Shown here piece by piece: positions 1 through 9,043 of a stretch of 64,000 bases of DNA. Origin of the DNA: Helicobacteraceae bacterium (GTDB taxonomy: Bacteria; Campylobacterota; Campylobacteria; Campylobacterales; Sulfurimonadaceae); the NCBI GenBank assembly GCA_013138865.1, contig WTBY01000052.1:25302-89301 (forward strand). Direction: 5' to 3'. How positions within the stretch are numbered: position 1 is the stretch's first letter; each line of letters opens with the position of its first letter. The notes beneath the pieces were generated by a model. That model was not told the origin of the DNA. It was given only the letters and a program-made list of their open reading frames with translations, and searched no databases. The translations under genes and the position numbers were made by a program.

Positions 1-765
1 GTTTATGATAGTAAAAGCATCCATATCATTAAAATTAGGCATAGTATTTACAGAATAAATAGGTGCATCAACTTCAGAATGAGCAGTAAATATTTTTAAA
101 TATATTTTATTTAAAAAGTCATTTTCAATATCTCTTGTAGTATTAAACTCTTCTATTCCATCAAAAAGTTCATTTTTGTAGTGAAGAATAAAATCTTGAA
201 TAAAGTTATCTAAATCTTTTTTATTAAAAAATAAAAGATGTGCTTCATCACCTTTTTGACTAATTAAATAACCTTTTGTTTTATTAAAATAAGGTTCTAT
301 ACACTCATTAATTACTTTTGGAAAATCTTTGTTAATGATTTTGTTTTTCATAATTACATTACCATTGTACTTTTCTGTAGAATTAGCTAAATCTAAAAAT
401 AAAATATATGCTTCTTTATGATTTCTTTTATAGGATTCTAATTTTTTTATAAGCAACTCTTTTAGAGATGAGAATAATTTATTATCTAAGTACTCTTTAG
501 ATTCCTTTTCTAAACTTGTTTGAGGTAATTCAACAAGAATTTTATATATAGCTTCTTCATCTTCATTATTAAGTGCAATTAGCTTATTCTCAAGGAGAAA
601 CTCTATTACTTTATCTACTAATAATTTTTGTTTGATACTTTTTTGAATGTCATCATAAGAAATTAAAGCTTTATTTCCTAATGAGTTCAACTTTTCCAAT
701 AATGAACCAATACTTGGTGAATTTAAACCAATATCTTTTAAATCAAATAATTTGTAATATGACAT
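1..765 (-). CDS. Nucleotidyl-cyclase-like protein, C-terminus beyond the window
   Basis: The ORF is open from an ATG at 765 to the window edge, giving at least 255 residues. An AGGAG-type ribosome site lies just upstream near 774-779. Residues about 100-180 carry motifs resembling a class III adenylate/guanylate cyclase domain: ILFLDLANSTEKYNG, where the Asp would be a metal ligand, and later QKGDEAHLLFF, matching the second metal-binding Asp region. The first ~95 residues are helical and unlike known sensor domains I recognise. The start overlaps the 3' end of the preceding gene by 23 bases, implying translational coupling. The cyclase call rests on two motifs only. Substrate and activity are unknown, and a phage-defence or signalling role is inference. 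Confidence 0.55.
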   Translation of the reverse strand, partial: MSYYKLFDLKDIGLNSPSIGSLLEKLNSLGNKALISYDDIQKSIKQKLLVDKVIEFLLENKLIALNNEDEEAIYKILVELPQTSLEKESKEYLDNKLFSSLKELLIKKLESYKRNHKEAYILFLDLANSTEKYNGNVIMKNKIINKDFPKVINECIEPYFNKTKGYLISQKGDEAHLLFFNKKDLDNFIQDFILHYKNELFDGIEEFNTTRDIENDFLNKIYLKIFTAHSEVDAPIYSVNTMPNFNDMDAFTIIN

Positions 766-1792
766 CTTCAAACTCCTCTTTAGAAATACTTGGTGAATAT
801 GTAGTAACACTACTATCAATTGTATTTATCTTGATTCTAAAATAATCGGATTTTTTATACTGATGAGTGAACCAGTAAATTTGAGTATTTTCAATATCTA
901 CTTGTAAATCATCTTCGTACATTTTGGATTGTTCTGCAATATAGGTAGGATGAGTTTTAATATCAAAATCTGGATTTTTAGCTTTTACTTGTTCTAGAGT
1001 ATACAGATTATTATCTAAATCACTTAGTATCTTACTTAAGTCTGCATTCTTGGCAAACATTGCAGATTTTTTATGTTGATTGATCTCATTTTTAATATTT
1101 GTACTTATGGCATTTGGAACTGTTAATAAATTTTCTATAGAATCATTATTTAAAAGATTTTCTAATTTTAAATGGCTATTCTTACCACAAATATACTCAA
1201 AACTATTAATGATTTTTTTCTTGATATCACTTGGAGTATCTAAATCACTATATTTATCAATGCCTATAACTACTTTATTCTCTTTTAAATAAAATCTAAA
1301 AAATAATACATTTTGTATTGTCTTAACATGATATGCTTTGTAAAAGATACCATCCTTAATAGGCTTATTCAATGTATTGTCATATTGATACACTTCTTTT
1401 ATGCTAATAAGTTTACAAGTAATTTCATCATTATCTTCTTTATAAAACCACTCTTCATCTACAGCAGTGTCAAATTCTCTGTCATTTTCATTTTTATGTA
1501 AACTCTTAAAATGTTTAATGCTATCAAGAATACTTTCATTAATTTCTAAATTATAAAAATAAAAATGTTTTTGTCCTGCTTCCTCTGTATTCTGGTAATA
1601 CTTAATAAATTTTTCTACAGGAATAGATTTAAAAAGTGTACCTTCTCCCATAGACTCTCTTACTAAGGTTTTAATTGCTTCTTTGCTACATGCTATTTCA
1701 CCATCAATATCATATAAGCTTACAAATTTGCATATTCCTTTTTCTGTAAGTTTATTAAAAATAAGTTCAGTGTTTATATTCTTTAAGTCCAT
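743..1792 (-). CDS. Unrecognised 349-residue protein paired with cyclase-like gene
   Basis: No family is recognised. The protein is soluble, charged, and has no signal peptide or membrane segment. It looks like an alpha/beta N-terminal half (about 1-200) followed by a helical middle (about 205-290) and a short beta-rich C-terminus. It is transcribed immediately ahead of the cyclase-like gene and overlaps its start by 23 bases, so the two proteins are probably made together. It lies 16 bases downstream of the integrase/HsdS remnant, inside the island edge. Codon use is very AT-rich and lacks the GATC-rich style of the core genes. Any defence role is inferred only from context. Confidence 0.7.
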   Translation of the reverse strand: MDLKNINTELIFNKLTEKGICKFVSLYDIDGEIACSKEAIKTLVRESMGEGTLFKSIPVEKFIKYYQNTEEAGQKHFYFYNLEINESILDSIKHFKSLHKNENDREFDTAVDEEWFYKEDNDEITCKLISIKEVYQYDNTLNKPIKDGIFYKAYHVKTIQNVLFFRFYLKENKVVIGIDKYSDLDTPSDIKKKIINSFEYICGKNSHLKLENLLNNDSIENLLTVPNAISTNIKNEINQHKKSAMFAKNADLSKILSDLDNNLYTLEQVKAKNPDFDIKTHPTYIAEQSKMYEDDLQVDIENTQIYWFTHQYKKSDYFRIKINTIDSSVTTYSPSISKEEFEDVILQII

Positions 1793-1808
1793 TTATTTCT
1801 CCAGTTCT

Positions 1809-2282
1809 CTATTTGATTGTTGCCATCTTTAAAAGTAACACTTCTTTTATTTGAAGAAGATTCATCAACTCTAATAAATATCTTTTTTGATTATTATTAA
1901 TTGCATCTATTAAATTAGTAAATGCATCCATAATATTTTTCTTTGGACATATTATTTTCAGTGATTCAATATTATACGTAGGTAGTTTGCCTTGTACTCC
2001 GCCCACTGTTCTATTTGCTACAGCATTTAGAGATATTTCTTGAACAAGCTTTCTCTTTTTAATAAAGTCTGGTTCGTCACCATCTAATTTAATTTTACTA
2101 ATTGTTTTAATTCTTTTACGGTTTGCAAAAGCTTCATTAATGTTGTGTGATTTTAAACCAACTTTAATCCACTTTTTCTTTCCTTCTAAATCTTTATATG
2201 TAAATTCAAATACACGATCACCATCTTCTAACTCTCTATAATAGATTCCAGTATATTTTTTAGACTTTATTCTCTTTGCCAT
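1809..2282 (-). pseudogene. Chimeric remnant: integrase N-terminus fused to HsdS C-terminal tail
   Basis: The 157-residue ORF joins two unrelated families in frame. Residues 1-~75 look like the arm-binding N-terminus of a tyrosine recombinase (TGIYYRELEDGDRVFEFTYK, then KWIKVGLKS). Residues ~90-157 look like the end of a type I restriction specificity subunit (NRTVGGVQGKLPTYNIESLK, then a helical tail ending LLQIKEVLLLKMA). The catalytic R-H-R-Y domain of an integrase and the target-recognition domains of HsdS are both absent. The simplest reading is a deletion that fused the start of an island integrase to the end of a former hsdS gene. Whether the product is made is unknown. It marks one end of the island. 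Confidence 0.65.
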
Positions 2283-2500
2283 TTCATTCTCCGTGCTACC
2301 CTATAGCTACCCTTTTTGCTATTTTTGTATTATTTTGTAGAGTTTATGATATCGCATAAGTTGTTTGAATGCCCTTAAACAAAGGGCTTGAATAAGTTTA
2401 TGTAGTTTTGTGAATTCTATGGTTGTAATGATTATCGATCATTAAAATCATATTTGCTCGTTTCCTTTATAAACAATTAAAAACATTATATCCAACTATG
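2283..2500. other. Island-edge intergenic stretch with short inverted repeats
   Basis: This stretch lies between the histidine kinase 3' end and the integrase remnant start, where an attachment site would be expected. It contains a close direct repeat GCTACCC (about 2297-2316), a perfect 6-bp hairpin GCCCTT/AAGGGC at 2371-2376 and 2382-2387, and AATGAT/ATCATT at 2427-2443. No tRNA end is present and no att core can be proven from this window alone. Confidence 0.35.
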
Positions 2501-4273
2501 TTAACAAAGTTTAAAAGTAAACTTTGCACCATTTTCTACATTTTCTACTTCTAATGTAGCATTGTATTTTTCAGCTATTTGTAAGGACATAAAAAGTCCT
2601 ATGCCAGTACCATTACTTTTTGATTTTGTAGTAAAGTTCGGCTTAAAAATATCATTAATAATATTTTTAGGAATTCCACCTGCATTATCTGTAATTTCTA
2701 TACTTTTATTAGCTAATATATCTATTCTGATCTCTCTGTTTTGCACATTTTTTTCATTGAATGCGTCTTTTGCATTATTTATTATGTTTAAAATGATATG
2801 TTTTATCTCATTTTCAATACCAACAATATGGAAGTTTTTTTCTACCTCTACTGTTATGTTTACCTGATGATACATAAACTCATCTTTTACTAAATGAATA
2901 GTTTTTTGAATCATGTTCTTTACATCAAATTTTACAACTTCTTGATTTGGTCTAAAAAAACTTCTGAACTCATCTAAAGTATTAGTCATATGCTCAGATT
3001 GAAAAAAGATTTCTGCTTTAAACTTATCAACATATTCTTGATCTATAAGATTATCTTCAAAGTCATAACCTAACATATCAACTTTTATATTTATTATATT
3101 TAATGGTTGCTTCCACTGATGTGCAACTGCATCCATCATCTCTCCCATTGTAGCCATTTTTTTCTGTTGTTGAAGCATTTTCATTTGATCAACATTTTCC
3201 TTAGTCTTCTCTGCTACGCGCCTATTTAAAAGTGCTCGTTGGTCTAATACAATAAATAAGAATATAAATAGTATCAATAGTATCATGAAAGATACAGCTC
3301 TAACAATAAAACGAATATTAATAATTCTAGAGATTTCATCACTATTTTGATATGCTACTAGCCAAGCTAAAACTTTTGTATTAGTTAAATCTTTAATTGG
3401 TAAAAATGTCAATACAGTTACTTCATCTGACTCATCTTTGTAAAGTGCAAATTCCTTATTTTTTTTAATTGATTCTGCTATTTTTAATTCTAAACTTTTT
3501 AAGTTATTTTTTTCTTCTTCATGATGGTGCATAACTACATCACTACTATTTATAGTTAATAGTAAATTTACATTTTCCAAGCTTTTAGCATACTTAACTA
3601 CTAAATCTTTTTCATCCCAAGTTTTTTTATCAAAAATACTCTTATCTACTAAAAAATGTGTATGAATTTTACTAATATCACTTAAGTTATTTTGTAAACT
3701 ATCACTTGAATAAGAGACTTCCATGGCACCTAAATATTCTTTATCATCATTAAATACTGGAAATACATTTCTAAAACCATGAGCAACTCTTCCCTGAACA
3801 AAGCCACTTACAGCTTCTTTAGTCTCATTTGTCAACTTAATGTCTTCTCTAATATTTTCTAAGTTATCTCCAAATTTACTAGGTTTGTGCATTCTCAAAA
3901 ATGATTCATTAGTAGGTAGCACAAATTGATATTGAAGAACATCTTTAATTTTCATAATTTTATATTTATTTTTTAAAATATTATATAACTGTTCTCTCAA
4001 TACAACTCTTCTTTGAGGAGTTGCACTCTTAGCTTTTTGTAAAATTTGTTTTACTTTTGGCATTGCTAATGTCGAGAGCATGACAGTTTTTGCGGTTGCT
4101 CTTTGATGGTGTTGTAAAACTTCAAAATGTATTTTAAGGTTATTGATATTACTTTTCAACTCTGCTTTAATTATCTCATTCATATTTCTTTCTGTAATAA
4201 GTGTTACAAATACATTAGCAAGAATAAAAATTGATGCAACAAATATTGCTATTTTTGCTCTTATCTTGTTCAT
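2501..4273 (-). CDS. Sensor histidine kinase with periplasmic Cache-like domain
   Basis: The 590-residue membrane kinase has an N-terminal membrane segment (about 7-26), a long periplasmic region resembling a double-Cache sensor (about 40-320, with the VFPVFNDDKEYLGAMEV-type core), and a second membrane segment (about 325-347). A coiled linker follows, then an H box with phospho-acceptor His385 in AVAHQWKQPLN, and a HATPase domain with N box (NIINNAKDAF), DNAGGIP and GTGIGLF. It would sense a periplasmic ligand and phosphorylate a response regulator, but none is adjacent. The start overlaps the upstream small membrane gene by 4 bases. As the last gene of the long minus-strand string it may control it. 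The ligand is unknown. Confidence 0.9.
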   Translation of the reverse strand: MNKIRAKIAIFVASIFILANVFVTLITERNMNEIIKAELKSNINNLKIHFEVLQHHQRATAKTVMLSTLAMPKVKQILQKAKSATPQRRVVLREQLYNILKNKYKIMKIKDVLQYQFVLPTNESFLRMHKPSKFGDNLENIREDIKLTNETKEAVSGFVQGRVAHGFRNVFPVFNDDKEYLGAMEVSYSSDSLQNNLSDISKIHTHFLVDKSIFDKKTWDEKDLVVKYAKSLENVNLLLTINSSDVVMHHHEEEKNNLKSLELKIAESIKKNKEFALYKDESDEVTVLTFLPIKDLTNTKVLAWLVAYQNSDEISRIINIRFIVRAVSFMILLILFIFLFIVLDQRALLNRRVAEKTKENVDQMKMLQQQKKMATMGEMMDAVAHQWKQPLNIINIKVDMLGYDFEDNLIDQEYVDKFKAEIFFQSEHMTNTLDEFRSFFRPNQEVVKFDVKNMIQKTIHLVKDEFMYHQVNITVEVEKNFHIVGIENEIKHIILNIINNAKDAFNEKNVQNREIRIDILANKSIEITDNAGGIPKNIINDIFKPNFTTKSKSNGTGIGLFMSLQIAEKYNATLEVENVENGAKFTFKLC

Positions 4274-4479
4274 GATTTTTTATCCTCCCTTATTGCTTTA
4301 AAAAATATATATATTCCTATTATACTAAGAATAAGGTCTAAAATAATAAATAACCCTATTATTATTCCTATACTAAGCATGACTAACTCACTAAAGCCTA
4401 AATGAAATTTTATAGATAAAAAAACTGGCACTATAAAAATAAGCGCTATTAAAACTCGTAGGTAGTACTTAGCTCTCAT
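4270..4479 (-). CDS. Small two-helix membrane protein
   Basis: This 69-residue protein is almost entirely hydrophobic, with two predicted membrane segments (about 7-27 and 32-60) and a short charged tail (KAIREDKKS). It overlaps the NUDIX gene upstream and the histidine kinase gene downstream by 4 bases each, so it is translationally coupled to both. It has no recognised family. It could be an accessory subunit of the kinase, but that is inference from position. Confidence 0.7.
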   Translation of the reverse strand: MRAKYYLRVLIALIFIVPVFLSIKFHLGFSELVMLSIGIIIGLFIILDLILSIIGIYIFFKAIREDKKS

Positions 4480-5036
4480 GATTTATATTCGAACCACCAC
4501 GAAAAACCAAACATTATGCCTGGTGTTTTACCTTTTGTCTCATCAAAAATAAACTCTTTCGCTTTTGAAGTAGGTAAATAAATTACTTCTATACTTTCGT
4601 TCTCTATACCACCACCATTACTTACTTTATTTTTATCGCTAACTTCTACATAATATAGTGTCTGCTGTGCACCTGCAAAACCTACTGCTGAAAAAAATGA
4701 AGTAATACGCTCAAGTGAGCTAACTCTAAAACCACACTCCTCTTCAACCTCTTCTATAGCTATCTGTTCTAAAGAGCACTCTTTGTCTATAATACCTGCA
4801 CATAACTCATAAGTATAGCCATCTCTATTTTTCAAATAGATCGGAGGACGAAACTGTTTAACTACTACAAAAGAGTCACGATCCTTATGATAGATAAGAA
4901 TAGCAACACTATCATGAACTTGAGCTAATTCCCATCTTTTTGCTACTCCATCTTGAACATAATTCATCTGTTTTAACTTTACAAAACGCGACTCTTCACA
5001 CTCGACCAACTCTACATCTGTAATATTTTTCATCAT
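4476..5036 (-). CDS. NUDIX hydrolase, NUDT14-like (nucleotide-sugar/ADP-ribose type)
   Basis: The 186-residue protein carries a NUDIX box near residues 80-105 (ELCAGIIDKECSLEQIAIEE, then VEEECGF). The first conserved Glu of the standard box is replaced, as in the NUDT14/UDP-sugar diphosphatase branch, where an ELCAG-IVD signature precedes the box. The EExxEEE metal-binding core is kept. The expected reaction is hydrolysis of a nucleoside diphosphate linked to a sugar; the actual substrate cannot be read here. It overlaps the M14 peptidase gene end by 4 bases and the small membrane gene by 4 bases. Confidence 0.85.
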   Translation of the reverse strand: MMKNITDVELVECEESRFVKLKQMNYVQDGVAKRWELAQVHDSVAILIYHKDRDSFVVVKQFRPPIYLKNRDGYTYELCAGIIDKECSLEQIAIEEVEEECGFRVSSLERITSFFSAVGFAGAQQTLYYVEVSDKNKVSNGGGIENESIEVIYLPTSKAKEFIFDETKGKTPGIMFGFSWWFEYKS

Positions 5037-7612
5037 TTGTTAAAAAAAATTGTCTCTGCTTCACTAAAGTTTGGAACATCATCATATGTAAATACAGAAT
5101 AGTACTTACTTTTATCTGGTGTTCCAAAATCATCATACGTAAATGAGTCACTTCCTGCATAAATTTTTGCACCATCATAGGGTGAGAGCGGAGGATGAAA
5201 AGAGTTTCTAACTACATAAACCCCTACAAAATCTTTATCTTTTGGGTTATCCCAAGTTAGTCTTACTTTTGCAGAGTCTACTGAAGTTTTTAAGTTCGTT
5301 ACTTTAGCAACTGCATACTTTCTTTTTTTAATATATTTAACAACTAACTTAACACTATTTTTTTCATTTTTACCATACCAGTCAACTAGATGGTTTTTAC
5401 TCATTTCTGAAGTTGGTTTTATAACAAACTTAACATCTCTATTCTCATTATGTTTATCTTCTAAAGCATCAATTGAAAAAGTGTCAAAAATAAAGTTATG
5501 GTTACTCTTACTTTGAAGGTCATCTTTACTAACCTCATAACCAATAAACTCTATACGCTCTCTTATTTGTATGCCTTCATAAGTGATCTCATCAAGGTCT
5601 ACAAACTCAACGTTATAGCGAATATCTTGTTTTGTTTTTGTTGAATTTTTATTATTTATCTCTATATAGCATTCAGTAATAACAGTCTGATCAGGATTAG
5701 GAAGCTCACGTAAGTCGAACTCCATTACTCCATAAATTTTATCATTATTTTTGTCAAAACCACAAGCCATTTTTGTCTCATCAAGTTTCTCTTTTGAGAC
5801 GGTAGCTGTTGTTTTTGCTTCAATAGTGATACAAGTTGATGGCATAGTATATTTAACTTCTAGGTTAGGTCTATAGTGAATACCTCCACCAAACTTACCA
5901 TAACCCATATCAAACATCATCATCTGTGAGTCACGTCCAACAGGAAGCTCTATTGGTCCCTCTAATTTAAATAGTACACTTCTATTTTCTAAATGTTTTT
6001 GAAAAATCAGTCTCTCTTTTTCATGAAAAGACCAATGACTCCAAATACCTTGAGTTAACTGCTCTGATGGTATAGTTTCACCAAGTGTTTGAATAATTTT
6101 TGCATTATGTATTTGATCAAAATCTGTGATCTCTGAGACACTATTTTGGTCTATAAAAGAGACTGACCACTCACCATACTTCTCTATTTTAGCATTCACT
6201 CTATTTAGTGGATATATAGAGAACTTAACCTCTTTTATAATCGCGTCTTTAGGTATTTTATCAAGGTTGAATTTCATCACACCATAACTTATACCTCTAT
6301 TTTCATTCACACCAATAAATAGTGAGTTAACACCAAAGTGTTCTCTATTTTTTTCTAAAGTTTTTTCAGCTACATAACCTATATCATTAGGACTAGTAAA
6401 TAATATTCTTGAAAATTCATCACTCTCTAAAAGAGTTTTAACTCTTACTTTTGGAGCGTAAGGAGACTTTACTTTTGTTTTATCATTTACAGCTCTAATG
6501 TAGTAGTAGTACCTAGTATCACTAAGTAACTCAATATCTGTAAACTCATTTTTATATGTTCTTCCTACAAGAGTTGACTCATTACAAGCCTCTTTATTTT
6601 CAGAGTTTCTAAAGATCTGAAAATAAACATCTTTGTCTACATTGGTAGAGTCCCAAGTCAAAGTTACTTCACTAAAATTAAACTCTTTAATTAAAAAGTT
6701 TTGAGGACGGGTAGGTGCATTTTCAGAGTAGTTTTGAGCTTCACCAAGACTTAGTATAAGTGCTGGAATATTCTCATCAATACTCTCTTTCATGTTCTGC
6801 ATAAAGTCAGGTATATTTCTAGTTCCGACCTCAACAACAGCCGCAATAATACCTTTAGAGTAGTAATATTCCCTACCACTTCCACTAATAAGTTTAGTTG
6901 GTGGCTTTCCTCTATGAATACCATATTTTCTACCAGTTACTTTTGCGATCGCGTAGTTCATATTTGCACATAAAGTATTTAGATCCGTTCCATTAATTTC
7001 ACCCTCATGAGTAAAGTTATGTGCAGGAAAAAACACATTACCTTGTGAGTGGTAATCAAGGGCAACCGTTATGTTTTCATGAGAGTCTACAAAATTTTTC
7101 ATAGCTAATGTTTCAGGTTCACTAAATGGGTTTTTACCACTATAAACATTTGAATTTGTATCTTTACTTTTTACATAGCCTATACTGAAGTTTCTATTTA
7201 GATCTACTCCAAATGTTCCATCACCATTATCTCTTCTATTTTTTCTCCAAAAAGAAAAATGTTTCATACTGTACTCAAAACCATCAGGATTAAGACATGG
7301 AACTATATATAGAGTATTATTTTCCAATGTTCTTAAAACTTTTGGATCATCATCATAGTTTTTTAGAAGGTACTCTATAAAAGAGACAGCCAACTCATTT
7401 CCGATCCACTCACGTGCGTGAACAGTTCCAGTAAAAAGCATAGCAGGCTTAGTATCTGCACTCTCAACATTAATAGTTATTTTAGCTAAAAGAATTTCTC
7501 TATTTTCACAAGTTTGACCTATACTCTCAACTGCTACAAGATTAGGATAATCTTGAGCACATTGGTTTAAAAATTGACACGTTTGTTCATAAGACTTGTA
7601 CTGTTGTTTCAT
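5033..7612 (-). CDS. M14-family zinc carboxypeptidase with FN3-like and beta domains
   Basis: The 859-residue protein has an N-terminal M14 peptidase domain (about 1-300) with zinc ligands His65 and Glu68 in GTVHAREWIGNE, a third His in ALDYHSQG, and a catalytic Glu in VVEVGTR. It continues with an FN3-like domain (about 315-405), two beta domains of the DNRLRE kind that follow the pattern YGVMKFNL / YGVMEFDL, and a second FN3-like domain at the C-terminus. No signal peptide is visible at the N-terminus (MKQQYKSYEQ), although such accessory domains usually sit on secreted enzymes. It directly follows the ATP-grasp/HhH gene (shared base at 7612) and overlaps the NUDIX gene, suggesting it acts on the ligases' product. 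Confidence 0.88.
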   Translation of the reverse strand: MKQQYKSYEQTCQFLNQCAQDYPNLVAVESIGQTCENREILLAKITINVESADTKPAMLFTGTVHAREWIGNELAVSFIEYLLKNYDDDPKVLRTLENNTLYIVPCLNPDGFEYSMKHFSFWRKNRRDNGDGTFGVDLNRNFSIGYVKSKDTNSNVYSGKNPFSEPETLAMKNFVDSHENITVALDYHSQGNVFFPAHNFTHEGEINGTDLNTLCANMNYAIAKVTGRKYGIHRGKPPTKLISGSGREYYYSKGIIAAVVEVGTRNIPDFMQNMKESIDENIPALILSLGEAQNYSENAPTRPQNFLIKEFNFSEVTLTWDSTNVDKDVYFQIFRNSENKEACNESTLVGRTYKNEFTDIELLSDTRYYYYIRAVNDKTKVKSPYAPKVRVKTLLESDEFSRILFTSPNDIGYVAEKTLEKNREHFGVNSLFIGVNENRGISYGVMKFNLDKIPKDAIIKEVKFSIYPLNRVNAKIEKYGEWSVSFIDQNSVSEITDFDQIHNAKIIQTLGETIPSEQLTQGIWSHWSFHEKERLIFQKHLENRSVLFKLEGPIELPVGRDSQMMMFDMGYGKFGGGIHYRPNLEVKYTMPSTCITIEAKTTATVSKEKLDETKMACGFDKNNDKIYGVMEFDLRELPNPDQTVITECYIEINNKNSTKTKQDIRYNVEFVDLDEITYEGIQIRERIEFIGYEVSKDDLQSKSNHNFIFDTFSIDALEDKHNENRDVKFVIKPTSEMSKNHLVDWYGKNEKNSVKLVVKYIKKRKYAVAKVTNLKTSVDSAKVRLTWDNPKDKDFVGVYVVRNSFHPPLSPYDGAKIYAGSDSFTYDDFGTPDKSKYYSVFTYDDVPNFSEAETIFFNK

Positions 7613-9042
7613 TAACCCTCTTTACTTTTTATAAAATCACTCCAGATTTTTGATAATTGATCTGTAGCTTTTTTTGTAATACCTTTGATCTGAGTAAGAA
7701 TTTTTGGTTCTTGATCTAAAATTCCTATAATCTCTTTTTTATTATATTCATCAAAAATTTTATTAACTTTTTTCTTTCCTATTCCATCAACAGAAGTTAA
7801 AACTTCTTTTAACTCTTTTTTTGAAATTTCTATTTTTCCAGATGCTTCATCACCGCTAATTTCAGCTGTAACTTCAGCATCAATACTTGAGCTATTAAGA
7901 ACTTTCATAGACTTTATACTTTTTAAAGGGAAGCGATCTTGGTAGTTCCACTTCTCACTTGGCCACTCTTCTTCAGTTCTAGCTTTTATATCATGTACTT
8001 TGTAAACCTCGTCTAGTTTATGAAGGTAAACTTTCTCTTTACCATACATTTTTTTCTTATTTCCATAAAACTCACCATCATAGCTTTCACTATATTTTCC
8101 AAAAGCTACATGTCGCATGGTTCGAAGAAGTGAACTATCAATTTTCCCTAACTCTTCCCAGTTAAACATTGGCATATGAGGTTTTCTAAAACGTCCTTCA
8201 CTTAAACTCCACATTAAGTACTGACCGATCCAATCTCTTATGTATGGGAACGCAGCGAATGCAGTGGCACACTCTAATATACGTACTTTTCCATCTTTTC
8301 CATATGCAATATCACAAGCCCAATATTCAGCTTTAGCAGCTTTACTTACTTTAACTGCAAGGTCTAAAACATGCTTAGGAACATCCATGTAGTCCATACT
8401 TCCACCCTGAGAAGTGTTAGTTAACCACTCACCCTCAGGTGCACGTCTCCAAAAAGCACAAACTGGTTTATGCCCAATAAGCATTACACGTATATCTGCT
8501 TCCATAGGAACAAAATCTTGAAAATACATAGGGTGGTATTTTTTCTCTTGGTATAGATCTTTTGCTTCTTTGTAGGAGTCAACTTTATGTACAAAGTAAC
8601 CGCCATAGTTAGATGGTCCATAAGATTTTTTAACTATCTTAGGAAAAGCTGTCTTCTTTAAAAATGCATCTGCATTCTCTCTGTTGTAGTAAACATAAGT
8701 TTTAGGAATAGGAAGGTTGTACTTCCATGAAAAACGTGTTACATTCTCTTTTGACTTGTTAGAGAATTGAGTATCCATAGATGGAACAAAACGAACATTA
8801 GGAAGAGCGCGAGCGATCTCTCTAAAAGTTTCATATGCAGTTGCAGGAATATTACCTATAAGCACATCAATTTTTTTTCTCTTAACTTCGTTAATAAAGC
8901 GAGTCTTATCATTTTTCCAGTGGTAAGTTACTGTCTCAATTTTATTTGGCCATCCTCTAAAATTTGAGTGATCAAAAAATCTAAGTACGTGATCTAGGTA
9001 TAAAAAACCTAACTTTGGTAATTCGCTGTTATTTAGTCCCAT
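7612..9042 (-). CDS. ATP-grasp ligase with C-terminal helix-hairpin-helix domain
   Basis: This 476-residue protein has an ATP-grasp fold of RimK-like type across about residues 90-300: PKIVKKSYGPSNYGG at the nucleotide-binding strand, YFQDFVPMEADIRVMLIG, then CDIAYGKDGKVRILECATAF near the metal-binding loop. ATP-grasp enzymes join a carboxylate to an amine using ATP. Residues ~405-476 form an unusual tail with two helix-hairpin-helix motifs (TSVDGIGKKKVNKIF and TQIKGITKKATDQL), normally used for DNA or protein contact. It is cotranscribed with a second ATP-grasp gene one base upstream and an M14 peptidase immediately downstream. The substrate is not identifiable. Confidence 0.85.
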   Translation of the reverse strand: MGLNNSELPKLGFLYLDHVLRFFDHSNFRGWPNKIETVTYHWKNDKTRFINEVKRKKIDVLIGNIPATAYETFREIARALPNVRFVPSMDTQFSNKSKENVTRFSWKYNLPIPKTYVYYNRENADAFLKKTAFPKIVKKSYGPSNYGGYFVHKVDSYKEAKDLYQEKKYHPMYFQDFVPMEADIRVMLIGHKPVCAFWRRAPEGEWLTNTSQGGSMDYMDVPKHVLDLAVKVSKAAKAEYWACDIAYGKDGKVRILECATAFAAFPYIRDWIGQYLMWSLSEGRFRKPHMPMFNWEELGKIDSSLLRTMRHVAFGKYSESYDGEFYGNKKKMYGKEKVYLHKLDEVYKVHDIKARTEEEWPSEKWNYQDRFPLKSIKSMKVLNSSSIDAEVTAEISGDEASGKIEISKKELKEVLTSVDGIGKKKVNKIFDEYNKKEIIGILDQEPKILTQIKGITKKATDQLSKIWSDFIKSKEG

Positions 9043-9043
9043 C

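Noticed and set aside
1313..1501. Plus-strand ORFs inside the 349-residue gene (also 1080-1292)
   Set aside because: They are hydrophobic shadow frames of the AT-rich minus-strand gene.
4996..5178. 60-residue minus-strand ORF at the M14/NUDIX junction
   Set aside because: It is an out-of-frame reading inside the M14 peptidase C-terminus, with no ribosome site or family.
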